A stretch of 41,156 bases of DNA, from the NCBI RefSeq assembly GCF_000878195.1, contig NZ_JXST01000049.1, forward strand, positions 1 through 41,156, read 5' to 3'. Under the pieces are notes generated by a model. The model did not search any database. It saw nothing but the letters and a program-made list of their open reading frames with translations, and was not told the origin of the DNA. Position numbers and translations under genes: made by a program. Below, piece by piece: positions 1-7,332 of the stretch. The DNA comes from Mycolicibacterium llatzerense (GTDB lineage: Bacteria; Actinomycetota; Actinomycetes; Mycobacteriales; Mycobacteriaceae). Position 1 is the stretch's first letter. Each line of letters starts with the position of its first letter.

Positions 1-96
1 ACCCTGCTTCCGCGCCCGGCTGCGAGCGCAGCAGGGTAGCCGGAATGGTCTCCTGTCGATTCCGTTGGCTCGGGTACGTCTTCGGTATAACTACTG

Positions 97-124
97 TGAT
101 CGTGTCTCTCGTGACACACGATCA
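97..124. repeat. inverted repeat
   Basis: A perfect 9-bp inverted repeat, TGATCGTGT (97-105) and ACACGATCA (116-124), with a 10-nt loop, sits just beyond the broken IS21 transposase fragment. It may be a remnant of an element end or a terminator. The first 90 bases also hold a weaker dyad (CCCTGCT at 2-8, AGCAGGG at 30-36). I see no gene in 1-127. Confidence 0.4.
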
Positions 125-127
125 TGA

Positions 128-304
128 TTCTGTGGTGCGCTCGCTCGTGTTGGTAGTTCGGGTGCCGGCTGCGGCCTTTGAGCACCTTGGCCACCGCCCG
201 TTTTAGATTGTCATAGCGGATACGGGCCGGGACATCACCAAAGTGGTTGAACGCCAACACATGCCGATGCAGGAGCGCCTCCTGGCCCTGAGTGGTGAAG
301 TTGC
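128..304 (-). pseudogene. IS21-family IstA transposase fragment
   Basis: Reading the minus strand from about 304 down to 128 gives an open stretch of about 59 codons. It starts NFTTQGQEALLHRHVLAF and contains FGDVPARIRYDNLKRAV and KVLKGR. This matches the middle of IS21-family IstA transposases, where a GVP-RIRYDNLK-AV--VL-GR block is highly conserved. There is no start codon or N-terminal HTH, and the frame breaks off before the dyad at 97-124, so this is a remnant. It abuts the stop of the cadD-like gene. It suggests that an IS21 insertion and deletion shaped the left side of the metal-resistance block. Confidence 0.6.
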
Positions 305-310
305 TCCGAG

Positions 311-952
311 CTAGAGGGCGAACGCTCCGCCTTTGATGAGGATGAGGGCCCCGATTGTGATCAGTGCAACGGGCAGAACGATGTGGCCCCAGCGTGAGAG
401 TGCTTTGGCGATGATCGGGTGGGAGGCGAAATATCGGCCGGCCGCGCACCAGATGGCCACACCGATGAGGAACACGATGATGTAAACACCGATGGTGGCG
501 ATCGTTGAGACGGCGAAGATCGGAACGTACACGCCGATGTTGTCGCCGCCGTTGGCGAAGGTGATGACTGCGACCTGCCAGGTGCCAGGCGTCAACAGTG
601 TTGCGGGATCATCGGTCGGCGCCGGTTGGGTGCGGCGATCCCGCCAGGCCAGCCATGCCGCCCGCAGCCCCAACACGATGGGCAGCAGCCCGAAGTACGG
701 CAGTGCGGCTGGAGGAAGCAGCGTGGCACCCAGGAGTGCGCCGCCGACCGAAACTGCCAAGATGGCGGTGAAGCCGAGGTACTGACCGGCGGTCACTCGG
801 ATGGCTGCGCCACGATGACCGGGCGCCTGGCCGAACATCACCGCGAGGACCACGATGTCGTCGATATTGGTGATGGCGAAGGTGGCGATCGCCTGAACGA
901 GTGTGGCTGGGCTCAGCACGGCCAATGCGACCAGCTTCGAGTGAAATCCCAC
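311..952 (-). CDS. cadD: CadD-family cadmium resistance transporter
   Basis: This encodes a 213-residue integral membrane protein of the CadD family, which exports cadmium. Two family signatures are visible: NIDDIVVL near residues 29-36 in the first membrane segment, and NGGDNIGVYVP in the middle of the protein. Five or six hydrophobic segments alternate with short basic loops (an arginine-rich loop near residues 98-108). The frame opens with GTG at 952. A later GTG at codon 12 would start nearer the usual CadD N-terminus, so the exact start is uncertain. The gene lies downstream of merR on the same strand, with a 138-bp gap that holds an imperfect dyad near 966-981. It is probably cargo of the same mobile element as the mer operon. 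Confidence 0.8.
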   Translation of the reverse strand: MGFHSKLVALAVLSPATLVQAIATFAITNIDDIVVLAVMFGQAPGHRGAAIRVTAGQYLGFTAILAVSVGGALLGATLLPPAALPYFGLLPIVLGLRAAWLAWRDRRTQPAPTDDPATLLTPGTWQVAVITFANGGDNIGVYVPIFAVSTIATIGVYIIVFLIGVAIWCAAGRYFASHPIIAKALSRWGHIVLPVALITIGALILIKGGAFAL

Positions 953-1090
953 CGCATCGGGTGAGCCTACTGCTCAGCAGGCCCCGCGCTCCCGCGCACC
1001 AACGACCTCCAGTGGGGCGGAAATTCATGACGACTGCCGGGGTCAACGGACTTGACGAAATACATGCCTCCGGTGCCACGGAGGTGGCTC

Positions 1091-1480
1091 CTAGAGGTAT
1101 CGACATACGTCATCGGCGCTGCATGATTCCGGGTCGACGCTTTCGGCGCCCTGCCGCAGCCGGGCGATGGTCTCGCGCAGTGCCACCAGTGCGCTGATCT
1201 GCTCGTCGAGGTCGGTCAGTCGGATGTCGAGCAGGTCGCGCACGTGCGTGCACGGCGCGTGGCCGCTGTCACGGATGTCGAGGATCTGCCGAATCTGGGC
1301 GAGGCTGAACCCGGCGGCCTGTCCCCGTCGGATGAAGCCGACCCGGGCGATCGTGTCGGCGGCATAGTCGCGATACCCCGCCGGGGAACGTTCGGCGGGC
1401 GGGAGCAGGCCTTCGTCTTCGTAGTAGCGCAGCGTCGCGGTGGTGGCCCCGGTCGCCTCGGCGAGCTTCCCGATTCTCAC
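1091..1480 (-). CDS. merR: MerR-family metal-responsive regulator
   Basis: This 129-residue MerR-family regulator has an N-terminal winged helix-turn-helix (MRIGKLAEATGATTATLRYY, GYRDY), a dimerisation helix, and three cysteines in metal-sensor positions: C77, C120 and C126. The spacing resembles the Hg(II) ligands of MerR (C82/C117/C126 in Tn501), although the C120-C126 tail differs from the classical sequence. The start is GTG at 1480 with a good GAGGAG ribosome site just upstream. The gene is divergent from merA, and a perfect dyad in the 56-bp gap is its likely operator. It therefore probably controls both merA and itself. The cadD-like gene follows on the same strand and may or may not be co-transcribed. 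Confidence 0.85.
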   Translation of the reverse strand: MRIGKLAEATGATTATLRYYEDEGLLPPAERSPAGYRDYAADTIARVGFIRRGQAAGFSLAQIRQILDIRDSGHAPCTHVRDLLDIRLTDLDEQISALVALRETIARLRQGAESVDPESCSADDVCRYL

Positions 1481-1498
1481 GATGTCTCCTCAGAACAC

Positions 1499-1530
1499 TT
1501 GACCTTCAAGCCTACTTGAAGGTCAAGGAT
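1499..1530 (+). promoter_or_regulatory. mer operator/promoter with MerR dyad
   Basis: A perfect 10-bp inverted repeat, GACCTTCAAG (1501-1510) and CTTGAAGGTC (1515-1524), with a 4-nt centre, lies between merR and merA. It overlaps a plus-strand promoter: -35 TTGACC at 1499-1504, a 20-bp spacer, and -10 AAGGAT at 1525-1530. An over-long spacer holding a dyad is typical of MerR-controlled promoters. Because of the symmetry, the minus strand also carries TTGACC (1526-1521) facing merR. The -10 ends six bases before the merA ATG, so the merA mRNA may be leaderless. Confidence 0.75.
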
Positions 1531-1536
1531 GGGTGC

Positions 1537-2940
1537 ATGAGTCAGGGATTGGACCTCGCGGTCATCGGTTCCGGCGGCGCGGCGATGGCCGCGGCGATCC
1601 GCGCTACCGCGCTCGGCAAGTCCGTCGTCATGATCGAGCGCGGCATCTTCGGTGGCACGTGTGTCAACACCGGCTGCGTGCCGTCAAAGGCCCTGATCGC
1701 AGCGGCCGAGGCCCGGCATACCGCAGCCGACACTGCCCGGTTCCCGGGGATCGCCACCACGGCCGGCCCGGTGGACATGGCGGCCCTGATCGCCGGCACG
1801 CACGATCTGGTGGAGTCGCTGCGCTCAGAGAAGTACCTCAACGTGGCCGAATCGTATGGCTGGCAGCGCATTCAGGGCCAAGCGCGGTTCGCCGGAACCC
1901 CGGACGCGCCCGTCATCGAGGTCGGCGATGCCACCATCGAGGCCGAGCACTACCTGATCGCCACCGGCGCGAACCCAGTCATCCCGCCCGCATTCGAGGG
2001 CGTCGCCTACCTGACCTCGACCACCGCGATGGAAGTCACCGAGGTCCCGGAGTCGCTGCTGGTGATCGGCGGCGGCTACGTCGCGTTGGAGCAGGCGCAA
2101 CTGTTCGCCCGGCTCGGGTCAACGGTGACGGTGCTGGTCCGCTCCACGCTGGCATCGAAGGAAGAGCCGGAAGTCGGCATGGCGCTGCTGGAGGTGTTCG
2201 CCGACGACGGCATCCGGGTGGTGCGCCGCGCCACGGTGAGCGAGGTCGAGCAGGCCGACGATCAGGTCACGGTCACCGCGACCATCACCGGCGGAACGCA
2301 GCAGTTCCGTGCCGCGAAAGTCCTCGTCGCCACCGGCCGCCGTCCGAACACCGACGGCCTGAATCTCGAAGCGGTGCAGGTCAAAACCGGCGAGAACAAC
2401 GAGGTCGTGGTGAGCGACGGGCTGCAGTCGTCGAACCCACGGATCTGGGCGGCCGGCGACGTGACCGGGCACCGCGAGTTCGTCTACGTCGCCGCCCATC
2501 ACGGCGCGATGGTCGCCGACAACATCTTCACCGACGCCGGCCGCAGGGTCGACTACCGCCATCTGCCCCGCGTGACGTTCACCAGCCCCGCGGTCGGTGC
2601 GGCCGGGACGACCGAGGCCGAGCTCCTCGCCGCCGGGACACGGTGCGACTGCCGGGTGCTGCCGCTAAAACATGTGCCGCGTGCGGTGGTCAACCGAGAC
2701 ACCCGCGGTTTCATCAAACTCGTCGCCGACGCCGGCACCGGCCGCATCCACGGCATCACCGCCGTCGCCAAGGATGCTGGCGAGATCGCCGCCGCCGCGG
2801 TCTACATCCTCGACGCCGCGATGACCGTCGACCAGGTCGCCGGGTCCTGGGCCCCGTATCTGACCATGGCCGAAGGCATCAAAATCGCCGCCCAGTCCTT
2901 CAGCGCCGATATGTCCCGACTGTCCTGCTGCGCATCCTGA
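1537..2940 (+). CDS. merA: mercuric reductase MerA
   Basis: This is the flavin-dependent reductase that turns Hg(II) into volatile Hg(0) using NADPH. The protein has 467 residues. It has the FAD Rossmann motif GSGGAA (11-16), the redox-active pair C42/C47 in GTCVNTGCVPSKAL, a second Rossmann motif GGGYVA for the pyridine nucleotide, and the diagnostic C-terminal vicinal cysteines in LSCCAS (C464/C465). YLTMAEG carries the conserved active-site tyrosine. The N-terminal MerP-like domain found in many MerA proteins is absent. ATG 1537 is preferred over TTG 1516, because the latter lies inside the operator dyad. AAGGA lies six bases upstream of the ATG, though it may act as the -10 of a leaderless transcript. 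The mer genes downstream form one operon with it. Confidence 0.96.
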   Translation: MSQGLDLAVIGSGGAAMAAAIRATALGKSVVMIERGIFGGTCVNTGCVPSKALIAAAEARHTAADTARFPGIATTAGPVDMAALIAGTHDLVESLRSEKYLNVAESYGWQRIQGQARFAGTPDAPVIEVGDATIEAEHYLIATGANPVIPPAFEGVAYLTSTTAMEVTEVPESLLVIGGGYVALEQAQLFARLGSTVTVLVRSTLASKEEPEVGMALLEVFADDGIRVVRRATVSEVEQADDQVTVTATITGGTQQFRAAKVLVATGRRPNTDGLNLEAVQVKTGENNEVVVSDGLQSSNPRIWAAGDVTGHREFVYVAAHHGAMVADNIFTDAGRRVDYRHLPRVTFTSPAVGAAGTTEAELLAAGTRCDCRVLPLKHVPRAVVNRDTRGFIKLVADAGTGRIHGITAVAKDAGEIAAAAVYILDAAMTVDQVAGSWAPYLTMAEGIKIAAQSFSADMSRLSCCAS

Positions 2941-2966
2941 CGCATGGCTCACTCGAAAGGTTCCTG

Positions 2967-3608
2967 ATGCCCAATTTCCTTGACCGCCTGACCATTCCGG
3001 AAGAGTCCGGGCTCGACCCGACGATGCTGGTGCCGTTGCTGCGGCTGCTCGCCGCCGGCGAGCCGGTCACCGTGGAGGCGCTCGCCGCGGCCGTCGGCCT
3101 CCCGGTTGACGAGGTGACCCGGCGTCTGGCCGCGGTACCCGACACCGAATACGACGAGCAGGGCCGCATCGTCGGCCAGGGCCTGACCCTGCGCCCGACC
3201 CGCCACCGATTCACCGTGGCCGGCCAAGAGCTCTACACCTGGTGCGCCCTGGACACCCTCATCTTTCCCACCATCCTGGACCGGCCCGCCAGCATCGAAT
3301 CCGAATCACCCGTCAGCGGGCACCCGATCAGGGTCTCGGTCGGCGAAAACGGTGTCACCAGCGTGCAGCCCGAGACCGCGGTGGTCTCGCTGGTCAACCC
3401 CGACGACCTCACCTCGATCCGGTCCTCATTCTGCAACCAGGTGCACTACTTCACCTGCGCGCAGGACGCCGCGCCGTGGCTCGCCGAGCACCCCGAAGGT
3501 CAGATCGTCAGCGTCGCTGAGGCCCACCAACTCGGCGCAGCCCTGACCACACAAATCCTTACCCAGCTCCATACCCCGCCAACTGCCCACCCCGGCTGCT
3601 GCAGCTGA
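2967..3608 (+). CDS. merB: alkylmercury (organomercurial) lyase MerB
   Basis: MerB cleaves the carbon-mercury bond of organomercurials and passes Hg(II) to MerA. The protein has 213 residues, the usual length. The catalytic set is complete: C93 and D96 in WCALDTLIFP and C156 in SFCNQVHYF, equivalent to C96, D99 and C159 of the R831b enzyme. The N-terminal winged-helix-like part (LVPLLRLLAAGEPVTVEAL) is present. The start ATG 2967 has GAAAGG six bases upstream. It follows merA by 26 bp, so the operon gives broad-spectrum (inorganic plus organic) mercury resistance. The C-terminus ends in a CCS tail that may bind metal; this last point is inference. Confidence 0.95.
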   Translation: MPNFLDRLTIPEESGLDPTMLVPLLRLLAAGEPVTVEALAAAVGLPVDEVTRRLAAVPDTEYDEQGRIVGQGLTLRPTRHRFTVAGQELYTWCALDTLIFPTILDRPASIESESPVSGHPIRVSVGENGVTSVQPETAVVSLVNPDDLTSIRSSFCNQVHYFTCAQDAAPWLAEHPEGQIVSVAEAHQLGAALTTQILTQLHTPPTAHPGCCS

Positions 3609-3640
3609 CCAGCCGCACCCAACCTGATGAGGAGAAATCA

Positions 3641-3931
3641 ATGAATCAACGTCCACGAAGAAATCCCGTGCTGCTGGGTGCGGCAGCGGTGCTGGTGACG
3701 GCCCTGTGTTGCGCCGCGCCAGTCCTGATCGCCGGCGGCGCGCTCGCCGCCGTGTGTGGACTGCTCGAGAATCCATGGGTCATCGGGGCAGCCGTCGCGC
3801 TGCTGCTGGCGGCTGTGGTCGCCTTCGCCCGCCGCGGTCAACGCGGCGATCACTGCTGTCCCGCCGACAGCCATTCACCCGCGACGCACACGCTCGACGA
3901 CCTGACGAAAGGAAGCATCGACAATGTCTGA
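3641..3931 (+). CDS. MerF-like mercury transport membrane protein
   Basis: This small 96-residue membrane protein has two hydrophobic helices (about 10-40 and 48-63). It has two vicinal cysteine pairs, CC at 23-24 in the first helix, followed by AAPVLI, and CC at 72-73 in the tail (DHCCP). MerF has the same arrangement: a Cys pair before a TPVLV-type helix and an ACC pair in the C-terminal cytoplasmic tail. It likely carries Hg(II) across the membrane to MerA, and no periplasmic MerP gene is seen. The start ATG 3641 has AGGAGA upstream. Its stop overlaps the next start by 8 bp, so translation is coupled. The name is by pattern only; MerT is the alternative. Confidence 0.7.
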   Translation: MNQRPRRNPVLLGAAAVLVTALCCAAPVLIAGGALAAVCGLLENPWVIGAAVALLLAAVVAFARRGQRGDHCCPADSHSPATHTLDDLTKGSIDNV

Positions 3932-4478
3932 AACGCGTTCGTTTACACCCCACAGGTGGGCGGGCGTTACGGCTGTGATGCTGGCAGCGGGCGCGCTGAC
4001 CGCGTGCGGCCAATCGGCCACAACCAGCAATCCGACCTCACCGCCACACGCCAACGCCACAACCCAGGCGACGGCGGCGACACTGACCACGGTGGACGGC
4101 AAAACCGTCGAACTGCCCGCTGCCGCCCCGACCGCGATCCTGTTCTTCTCCTACGGGTGCGGCGAATGCGTCGGCGGCGGTAAATCCCTGGCCGCTGCTC
4201 GGGCGGCCGTGGAGAAAGCCGGAGGCAGCGCCAAGTTCCTAGCCGTCGACATCGTCCCCACCGAGAAACCCGCCGATGTTCGCCACTTCCTGGACCAGAT
4301 CGGCGGCACCAGCCTGCCCGCGGTCGTCGATACTAACGGGGCCCTGACCAGCCGCTACCAGGTGACCGCGCCGACCACCGCCCTCGTCATCGACCCGTCC
4401 GGGCAGATCAGCTACCGCGGCCACGCCCCGTCCCAGGATCAGATCCTGGCCGCCCTCGGCAGCAGCGCCGCACGGTGA
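3924..4478 (+). CDS. thioredoxin-like lipoprotein (TlpA/ResA type)
   Basis: This 184-residue exported protein has a lipoprotein signal peptide (lipobox LTAC, lipidated Cys 28) and a Thr/Ala-rich linker. It has a thioredoxin-like fold with the redox motif CGEC (C79-C82) after the strand AILFFSYG, and the later cis-Pro region SLPAVVDTNG. It is predicted to sit on the outer face of the cytoplasmic membrane. The gene overlaps the MerF-like gene upstream and the CcdA-like gene downstream, so the three are translationally coupled. In this setting it may keep cysteines of mercury-handling proteins reduced, or bind Hg(II) directly. That role is inference; only the fold and location are supported by sequence. 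Confidence 0.8.
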   Translation: MSETRSFTPHRWAGVTAVMLAAGALTACGQSATTSNPTSPPHANATTQATAATLTTVDGKTVELPAAAPTAILFFSYGCGECVGGGKSLAAARAAVEKAGGSAKFLAVDIVPTEKPADVRHFLDQIGGTSLPAVVDTNGALTSRYQVTAPTTALVIDPSGQISYRGHAPSQDQILAALGSSAAR

Positions 4479-5323
4479 ACCTGCTCGCGCTCGCGTTTAC
4501 CGCTGGCATGCTCGCCCCGGTCAACCCCTGCGGGTTCGCGCTGCTACCGGCGTGGATCACCGGCACCATCGCCACCGGCGGCACCGATGCGGTGCTCGTG
4601 CGGCTGGCCCGGGCACTGCGCACCGGGGCCGTCCTGACCATCGGGTTCACCGGCACCCTCACCCTCGCCGGTATCGCGATCAGTGCCGGTGCCCGGACCC
4701 TGGTGACGGCTGCTCCCTGGCTCGGGATCACGATCGGGCTCACCCTGGCCATCTTGGGCGGCTTCATGCTCACCGGCCGCACCATCGGTCTGCGTATGCC
4801 TGCCCGGACGCGTCATCGGCCGGACTCCCCAACAGCCGGTGGTGTGCTCGCGGCCGGAATCGGCTACGCCCTGGCGTCACTGTCCTGCACCTTCGGGGTA
4901 CTGCTCGCGGTGATCGCCCAGGCCCAGGCCACCAGCGGATGGGGCGGTCTGCTGGCAGTGTTCACCGCATACACAGCCGGTGCCGCCACCATCTTGATGC
5001 TGGTCAGCGTCGGCACCGCCATCGCCGGCACGGCCCTGACCCGGCATCTGGGTATCCTCGCCCGCCACGGGACCCGCGTCACCGCCGTTGTCCTCATCGC
5101 CACCGGCGCCTACCTCGCGTGGTACTGGCTGCCCGCGGCCACCGGGCACACCGCCAGCGGCGGCAACCTGCTCACCGGCTGGTCGGCCACCGCGACCGGA
5201 TGGCTGCAGGACCACGCCCTCCCGGCCAGCGTCATTGCCGCCTTCGCTGTGGTGGTCAGCGCGGTGGCCGCGTGCTGGACCACCCACCGCCGGCCAATCA
5301 CCGGCAAGCAGCGCCGCCGGTGA
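4475..5323 (+). CDS. CcdA/DsbD-like thiol-disulfide transmembrane protein
   Basis: This 282-residue protein has about six membrane segments and the two conserved cysteines of the CcdA/DsbD transmembrane family: C19 in PVNPCGFALLP and C138 in ASLSCTFGVLL. Such proteins move electrons from cytoplasmic thioredoxin across the membrane to extracytoplasmic thioredoxin-like partners. The partner here is clearly the lipoprotein encoded just upstream. The start GTG 4475 overlaps the previous stop (GTGA). The gene ends the mer operon and converges on the tniQ gene, with a hairpin between them. The basic C-terminus (GKQRRR) is cytoplasmic. Confidence 0.85.
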   Translation: MNLLALAFTAGMLAPVNPCGFALLPAWITGTIATGGTDAVLVRLARALRTGAVLTIGFTGTLTLAGIAISAGARTLVTAAPWLGITIGLTLAILGGFMLTGRTIGLRMPARTRHRPDSPTAGGVLAAGIGYALASLSCTFGVLLAVIAQAQATSGWGGLLAVFTAYTAGAATILMLVSVGTAIAGTALTRHLGILARHGTRVTAVVLIATGAYLAWYWLPAATGHTASGGNLLTGWSATATGWLQDHALPASVIAAFAVVVSAVAACWTTHRRPITGKQRRR

Positions 5324-5421
5324 TGATTCACCGGCCGATACACCCAGCCAGATACCACTGTCCCTAACGATTAGAAAGCCGATAGATACAACCGTCGGAC
5401 ACAGTCAGATGCACACCACAA

Positions 5422-5441
5422 GTGCCTTACTGATAAGGCAC
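5422..5441. terminator. bidirectional hairpin between the mer operon and tniQ
   Basis: A perfect 8-bp stem GTGCCTTA / TAAGGCAC with a CTGA tetraloop lies in the 136-bp gap between two converging transcription units. There is no long T-run, which is common for mycobacterial terminators. The position supports a terminator serving both sides. Confidence 0.6.
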
Positions 5442-5459
5442 ATTCAAGACTGCCGACCC

Positions 5460-6302
5460 CTAAGCGCGACACGCCAGTTCTGCGCCGTCTGAGCGTGTCG
5501 TCAATACGGCAGTGGCGAATAGGCGTCGGTACTGCGCCCATTGCTCGACGGGGGTGGCGTCGGCATGGTGGGCGCCGGTGCGTTCGTTGATGCGGTCGAG
5601 CAGTAGCGTCGGCCAGGCGGGTTCCGTTGGCGTCCTGGGCTGTTCAACCCGAGGGCGAGCTGTGAGCAATGTTGCGGCTACGGCGATCACATCGGGGTAG
5701 GCCACCACGTGCGCTTCTAGGCCATTCTGCAGAATCCCCGCCGCCACGTGACGCTCTGCGTGAGCCCAGAAGACCAGGATGTGGCGGGCGTCGCCCAAGG
5801 CGTCATGAAGGTCGACCTCTGAATACTGACGGGCCAAGCGCCGATGCGTGCGCCCGGCACTGAGCACCGTGGGCCGGTCACGAAGATCCACCTGGTCGTC
5901 AAGAACGCGCGTTGGTGAACCGATCCAGCGTCGGTGACGGTGGCATACGGAGACATGTGCAGGCAGGTAGCAGTAGACGGGTTCGTGTATTCCCTTGCGT
6001 GCCATACATCTTTGACACAAAGGGCGGCGGAGATATTGCTTGAGCGCGGTGGGGTCGCCAGCAAGCCCGCAGAGACGGGACCGGATTACCTGCTCAGGTT
6101 GGCCGCTGACGACGGCCAACCAGTCCGGTCGCGGCCGGGCTGCGCATGATTCGGCGACATGGCCGCGCAGTGTGGAGACGCCGATATGGTTGGCGCGGGC
6201 CAGCCTGTCGATGTAGGACGATACGGCTTCCCAACGGAACGGTGCGATCGTTCGCGGGAGCCGCTGGCGTGGTCCGCGCGGCCACGGCCTGACAGTTGCC
6301 AC
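5460..6302 (-). CDS. tniQ: TniQ/TnsD-family target-selection protein
   Basis: This 280-residue TniQ-domain protein is involved in target-site choice for Tn7/Tn5053-type transposition. The TniQ zinc finger is visible as C96-x2-C99 and C120-x2-H123. It follows the family-typical opening APFRWEAVSSYIDRLARAN. The GTG start at 6302 lies one base past the TniB stop, so the genes are coupled. Compared with the long TnsD proteins, this is the short TniQ form. The last part (about residues 180-280) shows no domain I recognise. Confidence 0.88.
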   Translation of the reverse strand: MATVRPWPRGPRQRLPRTIAPFRWEAVSSYIDRLARANHIGVSTLRGHVAESCAARPRPDWLAVVSGQPEQVIRSRLCGLAGDPTALKQYLRRPLCQRCMARKGIHEPVYCYLPAHVSVCHRHRRWIGSPTRVLDDQVDLRDRPTVLSAGRTHRRLARQYSEVDLHDALGDARHILVFWAHAERHVAAGILQNGLEAHVVAYPDVIAVAATLLTARPRVEQPRTPTEPAWPTLLLDRINERTGAHHADATPVEQWAQYRRLFATAVLTTRSDGAELACRA

Positions 6303-6303
6303 G

Positions 6304-7332
6304 TCAGCTGGCCGTGCGGGCCGCGGCCGTGTGGGCGGCGTAGTCGATCAAAATATCGTCCATGGCCTCGCGGGTGATGTGCTCGGTGCCGTCGAGCATC
6401 GCTTGGATTGCTGAAGCCCGGATCAAGTGGGCCAGGCTGCCGATCATCCCGCCGGTGCGGCGGTGCAGGTAACGGGCCTGGGCGACAAGGCTTCCCGGTT
6501 CGTGTCGATGCAGACGCAAGGTACCTTCCATGGCGGCGACGAGTTGTCGCCACTCCTTGGCGTCGGGGAATGCGCTGGTGTGGATCACCCCGCAACGGCC
6601 GGCCAACTGCCGTCCCCGCGTGCCGGTGAACAGCCCCGAGCGTTCCACTTCGATCCCGGCGTAAACGAATGTCGCAGGCAGATGCTCGGTGAAGTATTTG
6701 AGGTGGTCGGACAGTTCTTCGCCGGCGCGGGTGTCGAGGTTGAGGTTGTGGATTTCATCGACCACCACGATGTCGGTACGGGCATCGATGAGCACCTGGC
6801 ACACGGCATCGGAAATATCGGTCACGTTCATCCGCTGATTGAGCGTGGGAAGCCCCAGAAACCGTGCGAACTCCATCGCCAACTTGCGGGGCGACCCTTT
6901 CGGCGGGGCCGTCACATACACCACCGGAATCCGGCTCTCATCGCCGGGAAACCGTGCACGGGTGCGCAATTCGTGAAACCGACCCAGTTGCTTGATCGCC
7001 GTAGTTTTCCCCGTCGCTGCCCCGCCGGAGATGATCAGCCCGCGCCGGGCCCCGATCTCGCGCTGGTTGAGCAATGTCAACAGCCGGCCCTGATGGGTGA
7101 TCGCTTCGATCGCCGACGTGGTGACCACCACCAGCTCCGAATGATGCGCAACCCGGGCCTCGTTGTAGGCCGTCCGCTCGTCCTCACCGAGGCTGGCCCA
7201 CTCGTCGTCGGCGAGCAACGTGAACTCCGGCGGATCGGCATCAACAAAACGCCGCCAGCCCTCCAGCGTCGTGGTCGGCTGGCGGCGATCCTCTAACTGA
7301 CCCACCGCCGCAATCTCGGTCACAGTCGCCAC
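6304..7332 (-). CDS. tniB: TniB/TnsC-like AAA+ ATPase
   Basis: This 342-residue AAA+ ATPase communicates between the target-selection protein and the transposase. Walker A is GGAATGKT at 103-110. Walker B is IVVVDE at 188-193, followed by HNLN. An arginine-rich sensor region (GRQLAGRCG) lies near 250. The N-terminal 90 residues probably contact the transposase. The GTG start at 7332 overlaps the end of tniA by 13 bp. Confidence 0.92.
   Translation of the reverse strand: MATVTEIAAVGQLEDRRQPTTTLEGWRRFVDADPPEFTLLADDEWASLGEDERTAYNEARVAHHSELVVVTTSAIEAITHQGRLLTLLNQREIGARRGLIISGGAATGKTTAIKQLGRFHELRTRARFPGDESRIPVVYVTAPPKGSPRKLAMEFARFLGLPTLNQRMNVTDISDAVCQVLIDARTDIVVVDEIHNLNLDTRAGEELSDHLKYFTEHLPATFVYAGIEVERSGLFTGTRGRQLAGRCGVIHTSAFPDAKEWRQLVAAMEGTLRLHRHEPGSLVAQARYLHRRTGGMIGSLAHLIRASAIQAMLDGTEHITREAMDDILIDYAAHTAAARTAS

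Noticed and set aside
54..75. TGTCGATTCCG as a possible left transposon end
   Set aside because: Apart from TGTC it does not match the right-end repeat, and no copies of TTCTCATTGA are near.
609..1106. 165-codon minus-strand frame over cadD
   Set aside because: Arg/Gly/Ser-rich shadow of the cadD-like gene in another frame, with no ribosome site.
1533..2966. Long plus-strand frame leading into merB
   Set aside because: It is the Arg/His-rich shadow of merA. Only the part from ATG 2967 is the real merB.
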